Assembly: GCA_002372615.1 (NCBI GenBank)
Contig: DFHG01000006.1
Span: forward strand, 1-29,518
Length of the DNA stretch: 29,518 nucleotides
Source of the DNA: Mycoplasmataceae bacterium UBA3729
GTDB lineage: Bacteria; Bacillota_I; Bacilli_A; Mycoplasmatales; Mycoplasmoidaceae
Direction: 5' to 3'
The first letter of the stretch is position 1; the number at the start of each line of letters is the position of its first letter. Positions 9,272-17,403 of the stretch are shown here, piece after piece. The position numbers were made by a program, and so were the translations under genes. The notes under the pieces are model-generated. The model was not told the origin of the DNA. It worked only from the letters and a program-made list of their open reading frames with translations, and ran no database searches.

Positions 9272-10017
9272 TATTTATTCTCCTTTGGTTTTTCTTCTTT
9301 TTTAGAAACTAGATCACGTGCATTCATAACTTTTCCAGGAATTAATTGATTTTTTAAACCATTTAAAGTAGCTAATACCATATTTAATGGAGCATTTGAA
9401 CCCATGTTTTTTGTATAAACATCATGATATCCTGCTAATTCAATTAAATCACGAATTACTCCACCAGCAATAATACCAGTACCTGTAGGAGCAGGTTTAA
9501 TTAATACACGGCTTGCACCTTTTCTTCCAATAATTTCATGATAAACAGTATGTTTTTTTGTCATTGGTAATCGCATAATGCTTTTTCGGGCATTTTTAAC
9601 TGCTTTTTTAATTGACACTGGTACTTCAACACTTTTTCCAATACCAAAACCAACACGGCCATTTTTATCACCAACAATAACTAAAGTACTGAAACGCATT
9701 CTTCTTCCACCTTTAGTTGTTTTAGAAATTCGTTTAGTTTTAACTACACGCTCTTCGAAATTATCTCCAACACTATTTTTTGGTCGACGACGCATTGGGT
9801 TTTGACGTTGTTTAGCATTACTATTTGGTGATTTTTTATCTGAAGAAGAATTTTCTGATTGTTTAGAAACTTCCTTTTCTTTTTTTACTTCTTGAGTTGG
9901 TTTACTTTCTTTACCAACTTCAATGTTAGGAGATTTTTTATCATTAGTTTTAGCTTCTACTTTCGCAGGAGTTTTTTCAATTTCTTCAGTTTTTTTAATT
10001 GCTTTATTTTCTTCCAT
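9271..10017 (-). CDS. rpsE: 30S ribosomal protein S5 with low-complexity N-terminal extension
   Basis: 248 residues against about 165 for typical S5. The core starts near residue 90: RVVKTKRISKTTKGGRRMRF, then the GKNGRVGFGIGK-like segment (GDKNGRVGFGIGKS), KPAPTGTGIIAGG and the C-terminal domain. S5 acts in decoding fidelity and mRNA helicase activity of the 30S. The first ~85 residues are Lys/Glu/Ser/Pro-rich without fold. Start choice: GGAGG lies 5 bases before the ATG at 10017, so that start is preferred over the in-frame ATG at 10029 and TTG at 10032. The charged extension resembles those on other proteins of this operon. Confidence 0.95.
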   Translation of the reverse strand: MEENKAIKKTEEIEKTPAKVEAKTNDKKSPNIEVGKESKPTQEVKKEKEVSKQSENSSSDKKSPNSNAKQRQNPMRRRPKNSVGDNFEERVVKTKRISKTTKGGRRMRFSTLVIVGDKNGRVGFGIGKSVEVPVSIKKAVKNARKSIMRLPMTKKHTVYHEIIGRKGASRVLIKPAPTGTGIIAGGVIRDLIELAGYHDVYTKNMGSNAPLNMVLATLNGLKNQLIPGKVMNARDLVSKKEEKPKENK

Positions 10018-10032
10018 TATATCCTCCATCAA

Positions 10033-10392
10033 TTAAAATTTTAATCCATTCTTTCTTGCTGCATCTGCTAAAGATTTAACTTTACCATGGTAAAGATTCC
10101 CACCACGATCAAAAGTTACTTCTTTAATTTTTTTAGCAGTAGCTTTTTTAGCAATATCTTCACCAATTTTTTCAGCAATTTGAACATTTTTACCTTTTAA
10201 TTTTAAAGATAAAGTTGATGAAGATACTAAAACTTTTCCTGTTGTATCATCAATAATTTGTGCATAGATATGATGATCTGTTTTAGACACATTTAAACGA
10301 GGTTTGGTATTATCAACTCGATTTAATAAATTAGTAATTCTTTTATGACGAATTTTTCTTTGTTTTTTACGATCAAAATTAATTCTTTTCAT
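10033..10392 (-). CDS. rplR: 50S ribosomal protein L18
   Basis: 119 residues, normal length. RKIRHKRITNLLNRVDNTKP near the start and the C-terminal VTFDRGGNLYHGKVKSLADA plus ARKNGLKF are diagnostic. L18 binds 5S rRNA with L5 and L25 and helps incorporate it into the central protuberance. It lies between rplF and rpsE; a GGAGG-type site (AAGGAGGATG) precedes its start. The plus strand opposite is open for some length, which I attribute to codon bias. Confidence 0.97.
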   Translation of the reverse strand: MKRINFDRKKQRKIRHKRITNLLNRVDNTKPRLNVSKTDHHIYAQIIDDTTGKVLVSSSTLSLKLKGKNVQIAEKIGEDIAKKATAKKIKEVTFDRGGNLYHGKVKSLADAARKNGLKF

Positions 10393-10407
10393 ATAACATC
10401 CTCCTTA

Positions 10408-10956
10408 TTATTTCTTAGTACCTTCAGCAGTTTTTCCAACTTTTCTAATAATATGTTCACCAACATACATAATACCTTTACCATTGTATGGTTCAGGTTT
10501 TCTAATTTCCCTAATGTTTGCAGCAAATTCACCAACAGCAATTTTATCAATTCCAGTAATTTCTATATCAGTTGGAGTTTTACAAGTTACACTAATACCA
10601 TGAGGTATTGGCAATACTACTGGATGAGAAAAACCAATGTTTAAATTGAAATTACTACCTGTTACATTAGCTCGGTAACCTACACCTTCAATATGTAATT
10701 TTTTAGTATAACCTTCACTAATACCAACTAAAGCATTATGAATTAATGAATTGATTGTACCATGATACATACGTGTTTGTTTTTCTTCATTAGTACGAGT
10801 AACTTTAATCATGTTATTTTCATTGGTTACTACAATAGTAGAAGGATAAGGAACAATTAATTTACCTTTACTTCCACTAATTTCTACCTTATTATTAGCT
10901 ATGGATACACTAACACCATTGGGAATATTTAATAATCTATTACCTTTACGTGACAT
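10408..10956 (-). CDS. rplF: 50S ribosomal protein L6
   Basis: 182 residues in the two-repeat L6 fold. The second repeat holds the signature region GFSHPVVLPIPHGISV and the C-terminal IREIRKPEPYNGKGI with KGIMY, where the family has the PEPYKGKGI motif contacting 23S rRNA near the factor-binding site. The ribosome-binding site GTAGGAGGTAA overlaps the rpsH stop codon, showing tight coupling. Length and order are standard. Confidence 0.97.
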   Translation of the reverse strand: MSRKGNRLLNIPNGVSVSIANNKVEISGSKGKLIVPYPSTIVVTNENNMIKVTRTNEEKQTRMYHGTINSLIHNALVGISEGYTKKLHIEGVGYRANVTGSNFNLNIGFSHPVVLPIPHGISVTCKTPTDIEITGIDKIAVGEFAANIREIRKPEPYNGKGIMYVGEHIIRKVGKTAEGTKK

Positions 10957-10966
10957 ATATTACCTC

Positions 10967-11356
10967 CTACCACACATAAATTAACACTTCTCCACCTAAG
11001 TGTGCAGCACGTGCTTGTTTATCAGTTAATATACCTTTGTTTGTGGAAATAATTGCTGTGCCTAAACCTTTTAAAACATAAGGTAATTTATCGCATGATT
11101 GATATATTCTTAAACCAGGTTTAGAAATTTGTTTAATTCCATTAATTGTGGAAATAGTTTGTTTATATTTAAGGTTTATAATTGTTGTTTTATGGTTACG
11201 TACATTAATAACCTTAAAACTTTCAATATAACCCTCTTTTTGCAATACTTCACTTATTGCTGTAGTTAATTTGCTAGTACCAAAATTAATGCTTGGTAAA
11301 TGTGCTTTTCTTGCATTGTTAATTCTTACTACTAAATCTGAAATTGGATCTATCAT
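10967..11356 (-). CDS. rpsH: 30S ribosomal protein S8
   Basis: 129 residues. DPISDLVVRINNARKA at the N-terminus, GYIESFKVI, and the C-terminal GTAIISTNKGILTDKQAR and GGEVLIYVW (stop TAG) are the typical S8 elements. S8 binds helix 21 of 16S rRNA early in assembly; in E. coli it also represses its own spc operon by binding mRNA, which I have not tried to locate here. The terminal Trp is TGG, showing both Trp codons are used. Confidence 0.97.
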   Translation of the reverse strand: MIDPISDLVVRINNARKAHLPSINFGTSKLTTAISEVLQKEGYIESFKVINVRNHKTTIINLKYKQTISTINGIKQISKPGLRIYQSCDKLPYVLKGLGTAIISTNKGILTDKQARAAHLGGEVLIYVW

Positions 11357-11369
11357 TATTTATTACTCC

Positions 11370-11555
11370 TTATCATGAAGATTTCTTTAAACCTGGAATT
11401 GCACCTTTGTATGCTAGTTCACGTAAACATATACGGCATAAACCAAATTTACCATAAACTGCATGTGGTCGACCACAGCGCACACAACGGTGATATTTTC
11501 TTGTAGAAAATTTTGGGTGTCTTTTTTGTTTTGCGATTAATGATTTCTTTGCCAT
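11370..11555 (-). CDS. rpsN: 30S ribosomal protein S14, zinc-binding type
   Basis: 61 residues, the short zinc-containing S14 (type Z). The four zinc Cys are CVRC and CRIC, flanked by RPHAVYGKFGL and the end GAIPGLKKSSW. The last residue Trp is TGA, followed by TAA at 11370-11372; with the standard code the protein would wrongly lose its conserved final Trp. The short form is usual in Gram-positive lineages. A GGAGG ribosome-binding site overlaps the rplE stop. Confidence 0.97.
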
Positions 11556-11564
11556 TATTTCCTC

Positions 11565-12104
11565 CTATTTATTTGCAATTGGCAAGCCAATAGCTTTTAA
11601 TAAAGCTCTTGCTTCATCTTTATTGTTAGTGTTTGTTACAAATGTAACATTGAAACCACGTACTTTCTTAATTTCATCAAAATTAATTTCAGTAAATATA
11701 ATTTGTTCTTTAATACCAATTGTATAGTTGCCATGATTATCAAAAGCATTGAAAGGTAATCCTTTAAAATCACGAACACGTGGAAGAGCAATACTAATTA
11801 AATTTTCAATGAAATTTCACATTTTTTCTCCACGAAGTGTTACTTTAACACCAATTGATTGACCCTCTCTAACTTTAAAAGTAGCAATCGCTTTTTTTGC
11901 ATGAGTTAATACAGGTTTTTGTCCAGTGATTTGTTCAATTTCTTTTACACATTGTTCTAAATATTTTGCATCATTAGCAGCATCACCAATACCTGAATTA
12001 ATGCATACTTTCTCTAATTGAGGAATTTGCATAACATTCTTATATTTGAATTGTGCCATTAATGCATCAGCTATTTTCTTTTTAAATATGTTTGCTTTTT
12101 TCAT
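11565..12104 (-). CDS. rplE: 50S ribosomal protein L5
   Basis: 179 residues after code-4 reading; a TGA at 11817-11819 (Trp, in EKMWNFIENL) would cut it short otherwise. QIPQLEKVCINSGIG, LTHAKKAIATFKVREGQSIG, LPRVRDFKGLP and GFNVTFVT are conserved L5 blocks. L5 binds 5S rRNA and contacts P-site tRNA. The stop TAG at 11565 is embedded in the rpsN ribosome-binding region. It starts 3 bases after the rplX stop. Confidence 0.97.
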
Positions 12105-12107
12105 ACA

Positions 12108-12443
12108 CTATTTCTTCTTTCCTACAACAACTTCAGTTTTGGTTTTTTTAGCAATACGGATTTTTTTATTGTCTTTATTTAATTGGTAACTTATCTTACT
12201 TACACCACGAGGAGCTTTTACCACAACTAAAGCTAATTTAGATAAATTAATTGGTGCTTCAAATGATTTGATTCCACCTTTATTTTGATTAGCTTGTGTT
12301 GGTTTTTGGTGTTTTTTAACAATATTAATTCCTTCAATAATAGCAGTATTTTTTGTGCGATTAACACTTAAAACAATACCTTCTTTAGTAGCTTCATCAC
12401 CACTAATAACTCTTACTCAATCGCCTTTTTTAATTCTTTGCAT
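12108..12443 (-). CDS. rplX: 50S ribosomal protein L24
   Basis: 111 residues, found only with TGA as Trp: it starts MQRIKKGDWVRVISGDEATK with TGA as the Trp of GDWV. The KOW motif is near the start (EGIVLSVNRTKNTAIIEGIN) and the family segment VKKHQKPT..GGIKSFEAPI follows; the C-terminus is Lys-rich. L24 is an initiator of 50S assembly. ATG 12443 overlaps the rplN TAA (TAATG). Confidence 0.96.
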
Positions 12444-12811
12444 TATAAAACCTCCTGTGCAAGAGAAATAATTTTCATAAATCCTTTATCTCTTAATTCA
12501 CGTGCTACGGGACCAAAAATACGTGTACCACGTGGTGTTTTATCTTCTTTAATTAACACACAAGCATTATCATCAAACTTAACCATATTACCATTAATTC
12601 TTTTTACATTTTTATGCACACGGATAATAACTGCCAAAGACATTTGTCCTTTTTTTATTTGCCCAGTAGGAGTTGCATTTTTTACACTTACTTTAACTAT
12701 ATCACCAACTGTAGCATATCTTTGTCTTGAGTTACCAAGAATCTTAATAACTCCTACTTCTTTTGCTCCAGTGTTATCTGCAACTTTTAATCTTGTCATA
12801 AATTGAATCAT
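12443..12811 (-). CDS. rplN: 50S ribosomal protein L14
   Basis: 122 residues, exact family length. RLKVADNTGAKEVGVIKIL, GDIVKVSVKNATPTG, NACVLIKEDKTPRGTRIFGP and the end KIISLAQEVL match L14, which sits at the subunit interface near bridge B8. The plus strand opposite is open for 122 codons across almost the same span, but that frame is a mirror produced by codon composition. The order rpsQ-rplN-rplX is standard. Confidence 0.98.
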   Translation of the reverse strand: MIQFMTRLKVADNTGAKEVGVIKILGNSRQRYATVGDIVKVSVKNATPTGQIKKGQMSLAVIIRVHKNVKRINGNMVKFDDNACVLIKEDKTPRGTRIFGPVARELRDKGFMKIISLAQEVL

Positions 12812-12823
12812 ATTCTTACCTCA

Positions 12824-13096
12824 CTATACAGCTTTCTTAGTTACTGCTAATACACGATAACATACAGTTTTACTAATAGGTCGAGTTTCTACAAAACTAA
12901 TAGTATCTCCTACTTTACAAATTCCTTTTGGATCAGCTACATGATATTTTTTATTTGAAATAACTTGCTTACGATATAAAGGGTGAAGGAATTTCCTTTG
13001 TACATCAACAGAAAGAGTTTTATTCATTTTAGTTGATACAACTACACCTTTAAAAGTCTTACGATGTTTACGTTTAACTATTGCTACTTTTTCCAT
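12824..13096 (-). CDS. rpsQ: 30S ribosomal protein S17
   Basis: 90 residues, an OB-fold protein binding 16S rRNA. KTFKGVVVSTKMNKTLSVDV, KYHVADPKGICKVGD and FVETRPISKTVCYRV are the S17 signatures (family: GD.V.I.E.RP.SK.K.). ATG 13096 overlaps the rpmC stop in TAATG. AAAGGAGAC in the rpmC end is the ribosome-binding site. Confidence 0.97.
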   Translation of the reverse strand: MEKVAIVKRKHRKTFKGVVVSTKMNKTLSVDVQRKFLHPLYRKQVISNKKYHVADPKGICKVGDTISFVETRPISKTVCYRVLAVTKKAV

Positions 13097-13524
13097 TATT
13101 TAGTCTCCTTTTTAGTTGTATTTTCTTTAGTTACATCTTCTTTAGTAACACTTTTTTTTGTTGGAGTTTTAGCTTGTTTTTCTTCTTGTTTAGTTTCGAT
13201 TTTCTTTTCTACTTTCTTTGTATCAACAACACCTTCGGCAGTTAAGAATTTCTTTACTAGATCAGTCATATTAGTAATTTTGTTGGTTTTCTTATCAATT
13301 AGATAAATACCATGACTACCAACACTAATAGTAAAACCACGAGTATTTAAAATATACATACATCGGGCAATAGTTTTTCTAATTTGTGATAATAAATGTG
13401 TTTTTTCCACTTCTCCTACTGCCATTTTAAATCTTGATTCAAGCAATTGTGAATTAAGACGAGCAATTAAAGCACAAATTTCTTCATTAGATTTAGCATT
13501 TAATTCTTTCATTTCTTTATTCAT
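13096..13524 (-). CDS. rpmC: 50S ribosomal protein L29 with C-terminal extension
   Basis: 142 residues, more than twice the usual ~65. Residues 1-65 are L29: MKELNAKSNEEICALIARLN, LLESRFKMAVGEVEKTHLL and IRKTIARCMYIL. A middle part (FTISVGSHGIYLIDKKTNKI) and a Lys/Glu/Thr-rich tail (ETKQEEKQAKTPTKKSVTKE) follow. L29 lies at the tunnel exit, where SRP and trigger factor dock, so the tail would project near emerging chains. It overlaps rplP by 8 bp at the start and rpsQ by 1 bp at the end. Long L29 proteins are known in some mycoplasmas. Confidence 0.93.
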   Translation of the reverse strand: MNKEMKELNAKSNEEICALIARLNSQLLESRFKMAVGEVEKTHLLSQIRKTIARCMYILNTRGFTISVGSHGIYLIDKKTNKITNMTDLVKKFLTAEGVVDTKKVEKKIETKQEEKQAKTPTKKSVTKEDVTKENTTKKETK

Positions 13525-13939
13525 GAGCTATCTCTCCTTTCTTAACAATTTTTGTTGTTACATTTAACTTATTACCTGCTTTTCTTAATGCTTCTTTCAT
13601 TTGAACTTCAGGAATGCCAGCAATTTCAGCAATAATGGTTCCTCTTTTAACTACAGCAACTCATAATTCTGGATTACCTTTACCACTACCCATACGTACC
13701 TCTAATGGTTTACGTGTTAATGATAATTGAGGGAAAACACGAATTCAAATTTTACCAATTGTACCAATAGCTTTAGATAAAACTACACGAAGTGCTTCTA
13801 ATTGTTTATCAGTAATCCAATTACCTTCTGTAGCCATTAAACCATATTCACCAAAGACTACATATTTATTACCTTTTGCCTTACCATCATATCTCGTTCG
13901 ATGTGGTTTACGATATTTAACTCTTTTAGGTTGCATCAT
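13517..13939 (-). CDS. rplP: 50S ribosomal protein L16
   Basis: 140 residues with a TGA Trp at 13745-13747 (GKIWIRVF); without code 4 only the N-terminal half would be seen. MMQPKRVKYRKPHRTRYDG, FGEYGLMATEGNWITDKQLE, then LTRKPLEVRMGSGKGNPELW and GIPEVQMKEALRKA are diagnostic. L16 helps position the A-site tRNA. The stop lies 8 bp inside rpmC, so the two are coupled. MM at the start corresponds to the family ML. Confidence 0.97.
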
Positions 13940-13941
13940 AA

Positions 13942-14679
13942 TTACTTACCTTCCTTTTTAGCTTTAGATTTTTTTTGATTTGGTCGACGAGTAAAGGTTT
14001 CAAATGTAGGTTTTTGAGGAATATTTTGATTATTTAAACCTTTTTGTAAAATTTCTCCTCGATTAATTCATACTTTAACCCCAATAATACCATATGTAGT
14101 ATGTGCTTTTTCAACAGCATAATCTAAATCACTTCTAAGGGTATTCATTGGAATAACCCCTTCAGAATAACCTTCAGTACGAGCAATTTCCACTCCACCT
14201 AATCTACCAGCAACACTTGTTTTGATGCCTAATGCATGAGACATCATAACTTTTCTAATAGCTATTTTTTGTGCTACACGGAAAGAAACACGGTTTTCAA
14301 TAGCATCAGCAATCTCACGAGCAATAATACGTGCGCTTCATGCAACATTAGGATAAGCTAATACTTTAATATCAACTTTAATCTTCCTACCAACTATTTT
14401 ATTAACTTCATGTGTAGCTGTTTTTAAAATTTCATTTTCTTTACCAAGAATTAATGCAGGTTGGCCGCAAGTAATAAAAATGTTAATGGTGTTTTGAGTT
14501 CTTTCTATCTCTGTTTTCACAATTTGTGCAGCTTTAAAAGATTTTAAAAAATAATTTCTTATTTTTTCATCTTCAATAAGTCATTGCCCCATTTGTAAAG
14601 AATCTTTTGCTATTCAATGTGAACATCAATTCTTATTGATACCAAAACGAAGACCATTTGGATTAACTTTTTGTCCCAT
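13942..14679 (-). CDS. rpsC: 30S ribosomal protein S3
   Basis: 245 residues with several TGA Trp codons. MGQKVNPNGLRFGINKNWCS begins it, the KH domain covers about 60-115 (the GKENEILK loop), and the C-terminal domain has GRLGGVEIARTEGYSEGVIP, then LDYAVEKAHTTYGIIGVKVW and a basic tail. S3 sits at the mRNA entry of the 30S and has helicase activity with S4 and S5. ATG 14679 overlaps the rplV stop; it ends 2 bases before rplP. Confidence 0.97.
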
Positions 14680-15161
14680 TATTTATTTTCTCCTTTTGAA
14701 ATTTTAATTTTTGGTTCTGTTTTTGTTACTAATTTTTTTACTGTAGAATGTGATTTATTTTTCTTGTTATTATTAGTTCTTTTAGCTAAACGTTCTTTAA
14801 TCATTTTTACATCATTTTTTCTTTCATTTTTATCATCACTTAAAGTGATCACAAAATTAGATAAACGTTTTCTAATTGGACTACCACTACCTTTAGCTCG
14901 TGGTATCATTCTTTTCATAATACTACCTTCATTAGCAGTAATTTGATAAATGTAAAGATTATTAGCACTCATAGCATGATTATTTGTGGCATTAGCAATA
15001 GCCGAATTTAATAATTTTTTAATAATCCTTGCAGATTTGTTAGGAGTATGGTCAAGAATAACCAATGCTTTTACAATTGATTTACCACGAATTAAATCAC
15101 AAACTAAATTAGCTTTTTGACTAGATACATGAATGTTTCTTTGTAATGCTGTAGTTTTCAT
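14679..15161 (-). CDS. rplV: 50S ribosomal protein L22 with basic C-terminal tail
   Basis: 160 residues against about 110 usual. The L22 core (1-115) holds VSSQKANLVCDLIRGKSIVK, the long hairpin region MKRMIPRAKGSGSPIRKRLS that lines the exit tunnel and macrolide site, and FVITLSD. The last ~45 residues are Lys/Asn/Thr-rich. A C-terminal extension of L22 is common in mycoplasmas. It is coupled to rpsC by TAATG. Confidence 0.96.
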   Translation of the reverse strand: MKTTALQRNIHVSSQKANLVCDLIRGKSIVKALVILDHTPNKSARIIKKLLNSAIANATNNHAMSANNLYIYQITANEGSIMKRMIPRAKGSGSPIRKRLSNFVITLSDDKNERKNDVKMIKERLAKRTNNNKKNKSHSTVKKLVTKTEPKIKISKGENK

Positions 15162-15171
15162 AAATTAACTC

Positions 15172-15486
15172 CTATTTTTTGCTGTCTTCCCCAGCGGCTG
15201 CAGCAGCAGCTGAATCAGCAGCTTTATTATTTGATGAGTGTTGTTTGAATACACGTGTAGGAACAAATTCGCCTAATTTGTAACCAACCATATCTTCAGT
15301 TACAAAAACAGCAATAAATTCCTTTCCATTATATACATCAAATGTTAAACCAACAAATTCAGGGAAAATTGTACTTTTCCGTGACCATGTTTTAATGTTT
15401 TTCTTTTTTGGTGCATTTTTCATGGCTAAAACTTTTTTCATTAATGATGGTTCAACATATGCACCTTTTTTACTACTTCTTGACAT
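15172..15486 (-). CDS. rpsS: 30S ribosomal protein S19 with Ala-rich tail
   Basis: 104 residues. KKGAYVEPSLMKKV, IKTWSRKSTIFPEFVGLTF, YNGKEFIAVFVTEDMVGYKL and GEFVPTRVF are S19 hallmarks; S19 is in the 30S head with S13. The C-terminus, after KQHSSNNK, is unusual: AADSAAAAAAGEDSKK, an Ala run encoded by GCT/GCA/GCC/GCG codons, markedly G+C-richer than the surroundings. A GGAGGAGTT site precedes the ATG and follows the rplB stop. Confidence 0.97.
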   Translation of the reverse strand: MSRSSKKGAYVEPSLMKKVLAMKNAPKKKNIKTWSRKSTIFPEFVGLTFDVYNGKEFIAVFVTEDMVGYKLGEFVPTRVFKQHSSNNKAADSAAAAAAGEDSKK

Positions 15487-15494
15487 AACTCCTC

Positions 15495-16337
15495 CTATTT
15501 CGCATTCCTTCTTCTAATAATCAAAGCATTAGAAATATTTTTCTTTGCACGAGTTTTAATACCCATATGTCTTTTACCTCATGGTGTTCTTGGTGCATCA
15601 TAACCAACAGGTTGTCTTCCTTCACCACCACCATGTGGGTGATCATTTGGGTTCATAGCACTACCACGAACAGTAGGTCTAATTCCCATGTTACGGCTTC
15701 TACCAGCTTTACCTAAATTAATTAAGTTGTGATCTGAATTAGATACAATCCCAATAGTTGCATGAGCATTTTTAGGGAATTTTCTTACTTCACCAGAAGA
15801 AAGTTTAATAATTACATATTTACCCAATTCATCTTTACCTAATACTTGAGCACTAGAACCAGCGCTTCGTACTAATTGACCACCTTTATTAGGTGCTAAT
15901 TCGATATTATGAACAAAAGTACCATCAGGAATATTATTTAAAATGGTGCAATTACCAATTTTTATATCAGCTTTATCACTTGAAATAATTTGATCACCAA
16001 TTTTTAAATCTTTTGGTGTAATAATGTATCTCTTTTCACCATCAGCATAAGATATTAAAGAAATAAAGGAAGTACGGTTTGGATCATATTCAATTGTTTT
16101 TACTGTACCAACAATATCATATTTATCACGTTTAAAATCTATTAAACGATAATATCTCTTTTGTCTACCTCCTTGATGTCTTGTAGTTATTTTCCCATAT
16201 ACATTTCTTCCTGATTTATTTTGAATAATTTTAATTAATGGTTTATATGGTTGTGAAGTAGTTAGTTCTTTTTTGTAGTCAATAGAAACTATAGTATGTT
16301 TACCACTTCCACGAGTTTTTGTTAATTTAATTGCCAT
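15495..16337 (-). CDS. rplB: 50S ribosomal protein L2
   Basis: 280 residues after reading TGA 15579-15581 as Trp (APRTPWGKRH). GRNVYGKITTRHQGGRQKRY, LAPNKGGQLVRSAGSSAQVL and the peptidyl-transferase-proximal VRGSAMNPNDHPHGGGEGR (with the critical His) are intact, and the C-terminus ends in KKNISNALIIRRRNAK. L2 is needed for subunit joining and peptide-bond formation. The ribosome-binding site (TAGGTGAT) overlaps the rplW end. Confidence 0.98.
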
Positions 16338-16345
16338 TTTATCAC

Positions 16346-16762
16346 CTACTTGCTTTCTTTCTTAGCTGTTGAATCTTTTTTAGTTTCTACAGTTTTTAAT
16401 GTACCTTTGGTTTTAGCGGTAGCAACTGATTTTTCTTTGTTAACATCAACTTTTTTAGTCTCATTTTTTGGTTCTTCATTTGTTACATTAATATCTTTAC
16501 CTTTTGGTAAAGTAATATAAGCAATTTTTATTAATTTTGAATAACCTGGAAATTTAGTACCTGTACGAACTTTTGTTGATTTTCTTATTTGTAAATTAAC
16601 TTTAATTGGAGTAAAATCAAATAATGCCGCAAAAGCTGAAGCTACTTGATATTTATTAGCTTTAGGATCAACTAAAAAAGCATATTGTTTTGGTTCAAGT
16701 GAATTCAAAGCATATGTTTTTTCTGTTAATAAAGGTTTTATAATAACACGATTAATATCCAT
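16346..16762 (-). CDS. rplW: 50S ribosomal protein L23 with C-terminal extension
   Basis: 138 residues versus ~96 usual. MDINRVIIKPLLTEKTY, ANKYQVASAFAALFDF, VNLQIRKSTKVRTGTKFPGY and KIAYITLPKG are L23; the remaining ~45 residues are Lys/Glu/Thr/Val-rich. L23 is the main docking site for trigger factor at the tunnel exit. Start: ATG 16762 gives the family N-terminus and begins 2 bases after the rplD stop. An in-frame TTG at 16771, better spaced from AGGAAAGG, would add three residues and overlap rplD, and cannot be excluded. Confidence 0.95.
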   Translation of the reverse strand: MDINRVIIKPLLTEKTYALNSLEPKQYAFLVDPKANKYQVASAFAALFDFTPIKVNLQIRKSTKVRTGTKFPGYSKLIKIAYITLPKGKDINVTNEEPKNETKKVDVNKEKSVATAKTKGTLKTVETKKDSTAKKESK

Positions 16763-16764
16763 AA

Positions 16765-17394
16765 TTAGCAATATACCTTTCCTAATGCTTCATAAGCATT
16801 ATTTTGAATAATAATATTTTTAGCATTCATAATATCTTTAACTGAAGCTTGATTAAATAATTTTGCTGACACTTTATTTATATTACGGATAGACTTGATC
16901 AAGTTATCATTTCCACTACCTAATATAAATAAAACTTTTTTATCTAAATTTAATTTGTTTAATAGATTAATAATAGTTTTTGTTTTAGGTTTATTAAGTG
17001 ATACATCTTCTAATAAAATTAAACTATCATTATTAAGTTTTTCAGTTAAAGCTGATTTAAAAGCTAAACGAGATACTTTATTATTAACTTTTTTCTTATA
17101 ATTTCGCCCTGGTTTTGGACCAAAAACAATACCGCCACCTACTCATTGTGGGTTTCTAATTGAACCTTGACGTGCATTACCGGTATGTTTTTGCATGTAT
17201 GGTTTTTTACCACCACCACGTACTTCACCTTTAGTTAAAGTTGAATGAGTGCCTTGTCTTTGAGCGGCAAGTTCAGCAACTACAACATCAAACATTGCTT
17301 GCTTAGAAATTTTATCAACAAGAAGATTTTTATTAAAAGCAACTTCTTTAATTATTTCACCATTAATATTAACTAGTTTTACATTCTTTCCCAT
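16765..17394 (-). CDS. rplD: 50S ribosomal protein L4
   Basis: 209 residues, normal length, with TGA Trp in NPQWVGGG. The tunnel-lining loop RQGTHSTLTKGEVRGGGKKP and ARQGSIRNPQW, GGGIVFGPKPGRNYKKKVN, and the C-terminal ILLEDVSLNKPKTK with NNAYEALGKV support it. In E. coli and many Gram-negatives L4 represses the S10 operon through the leader; whether that happens here is not known. AGGAG precedes the ATG. Confidence 0.97.
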
Positions 17395-17403
17395 AGCATT
17401 CTC

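Noticed and set aside
12438..12806. 122-codon plus-strand frame opposite rplN
   Set aside because: It mirrors the L14 gene over its whole length and has no ribosome-binding site or family resemblance. L14 on the minus strand is unambiguous.
14671..14946. Plus-strand frame opposite rplV, hydrophobic
   Set aside because: The hydrophobicity comes from complementing Lys/Asn-rich codons of the L22 tail. Similar shadows lie opposite rpsE, rplR, rpmC and rpsJ.
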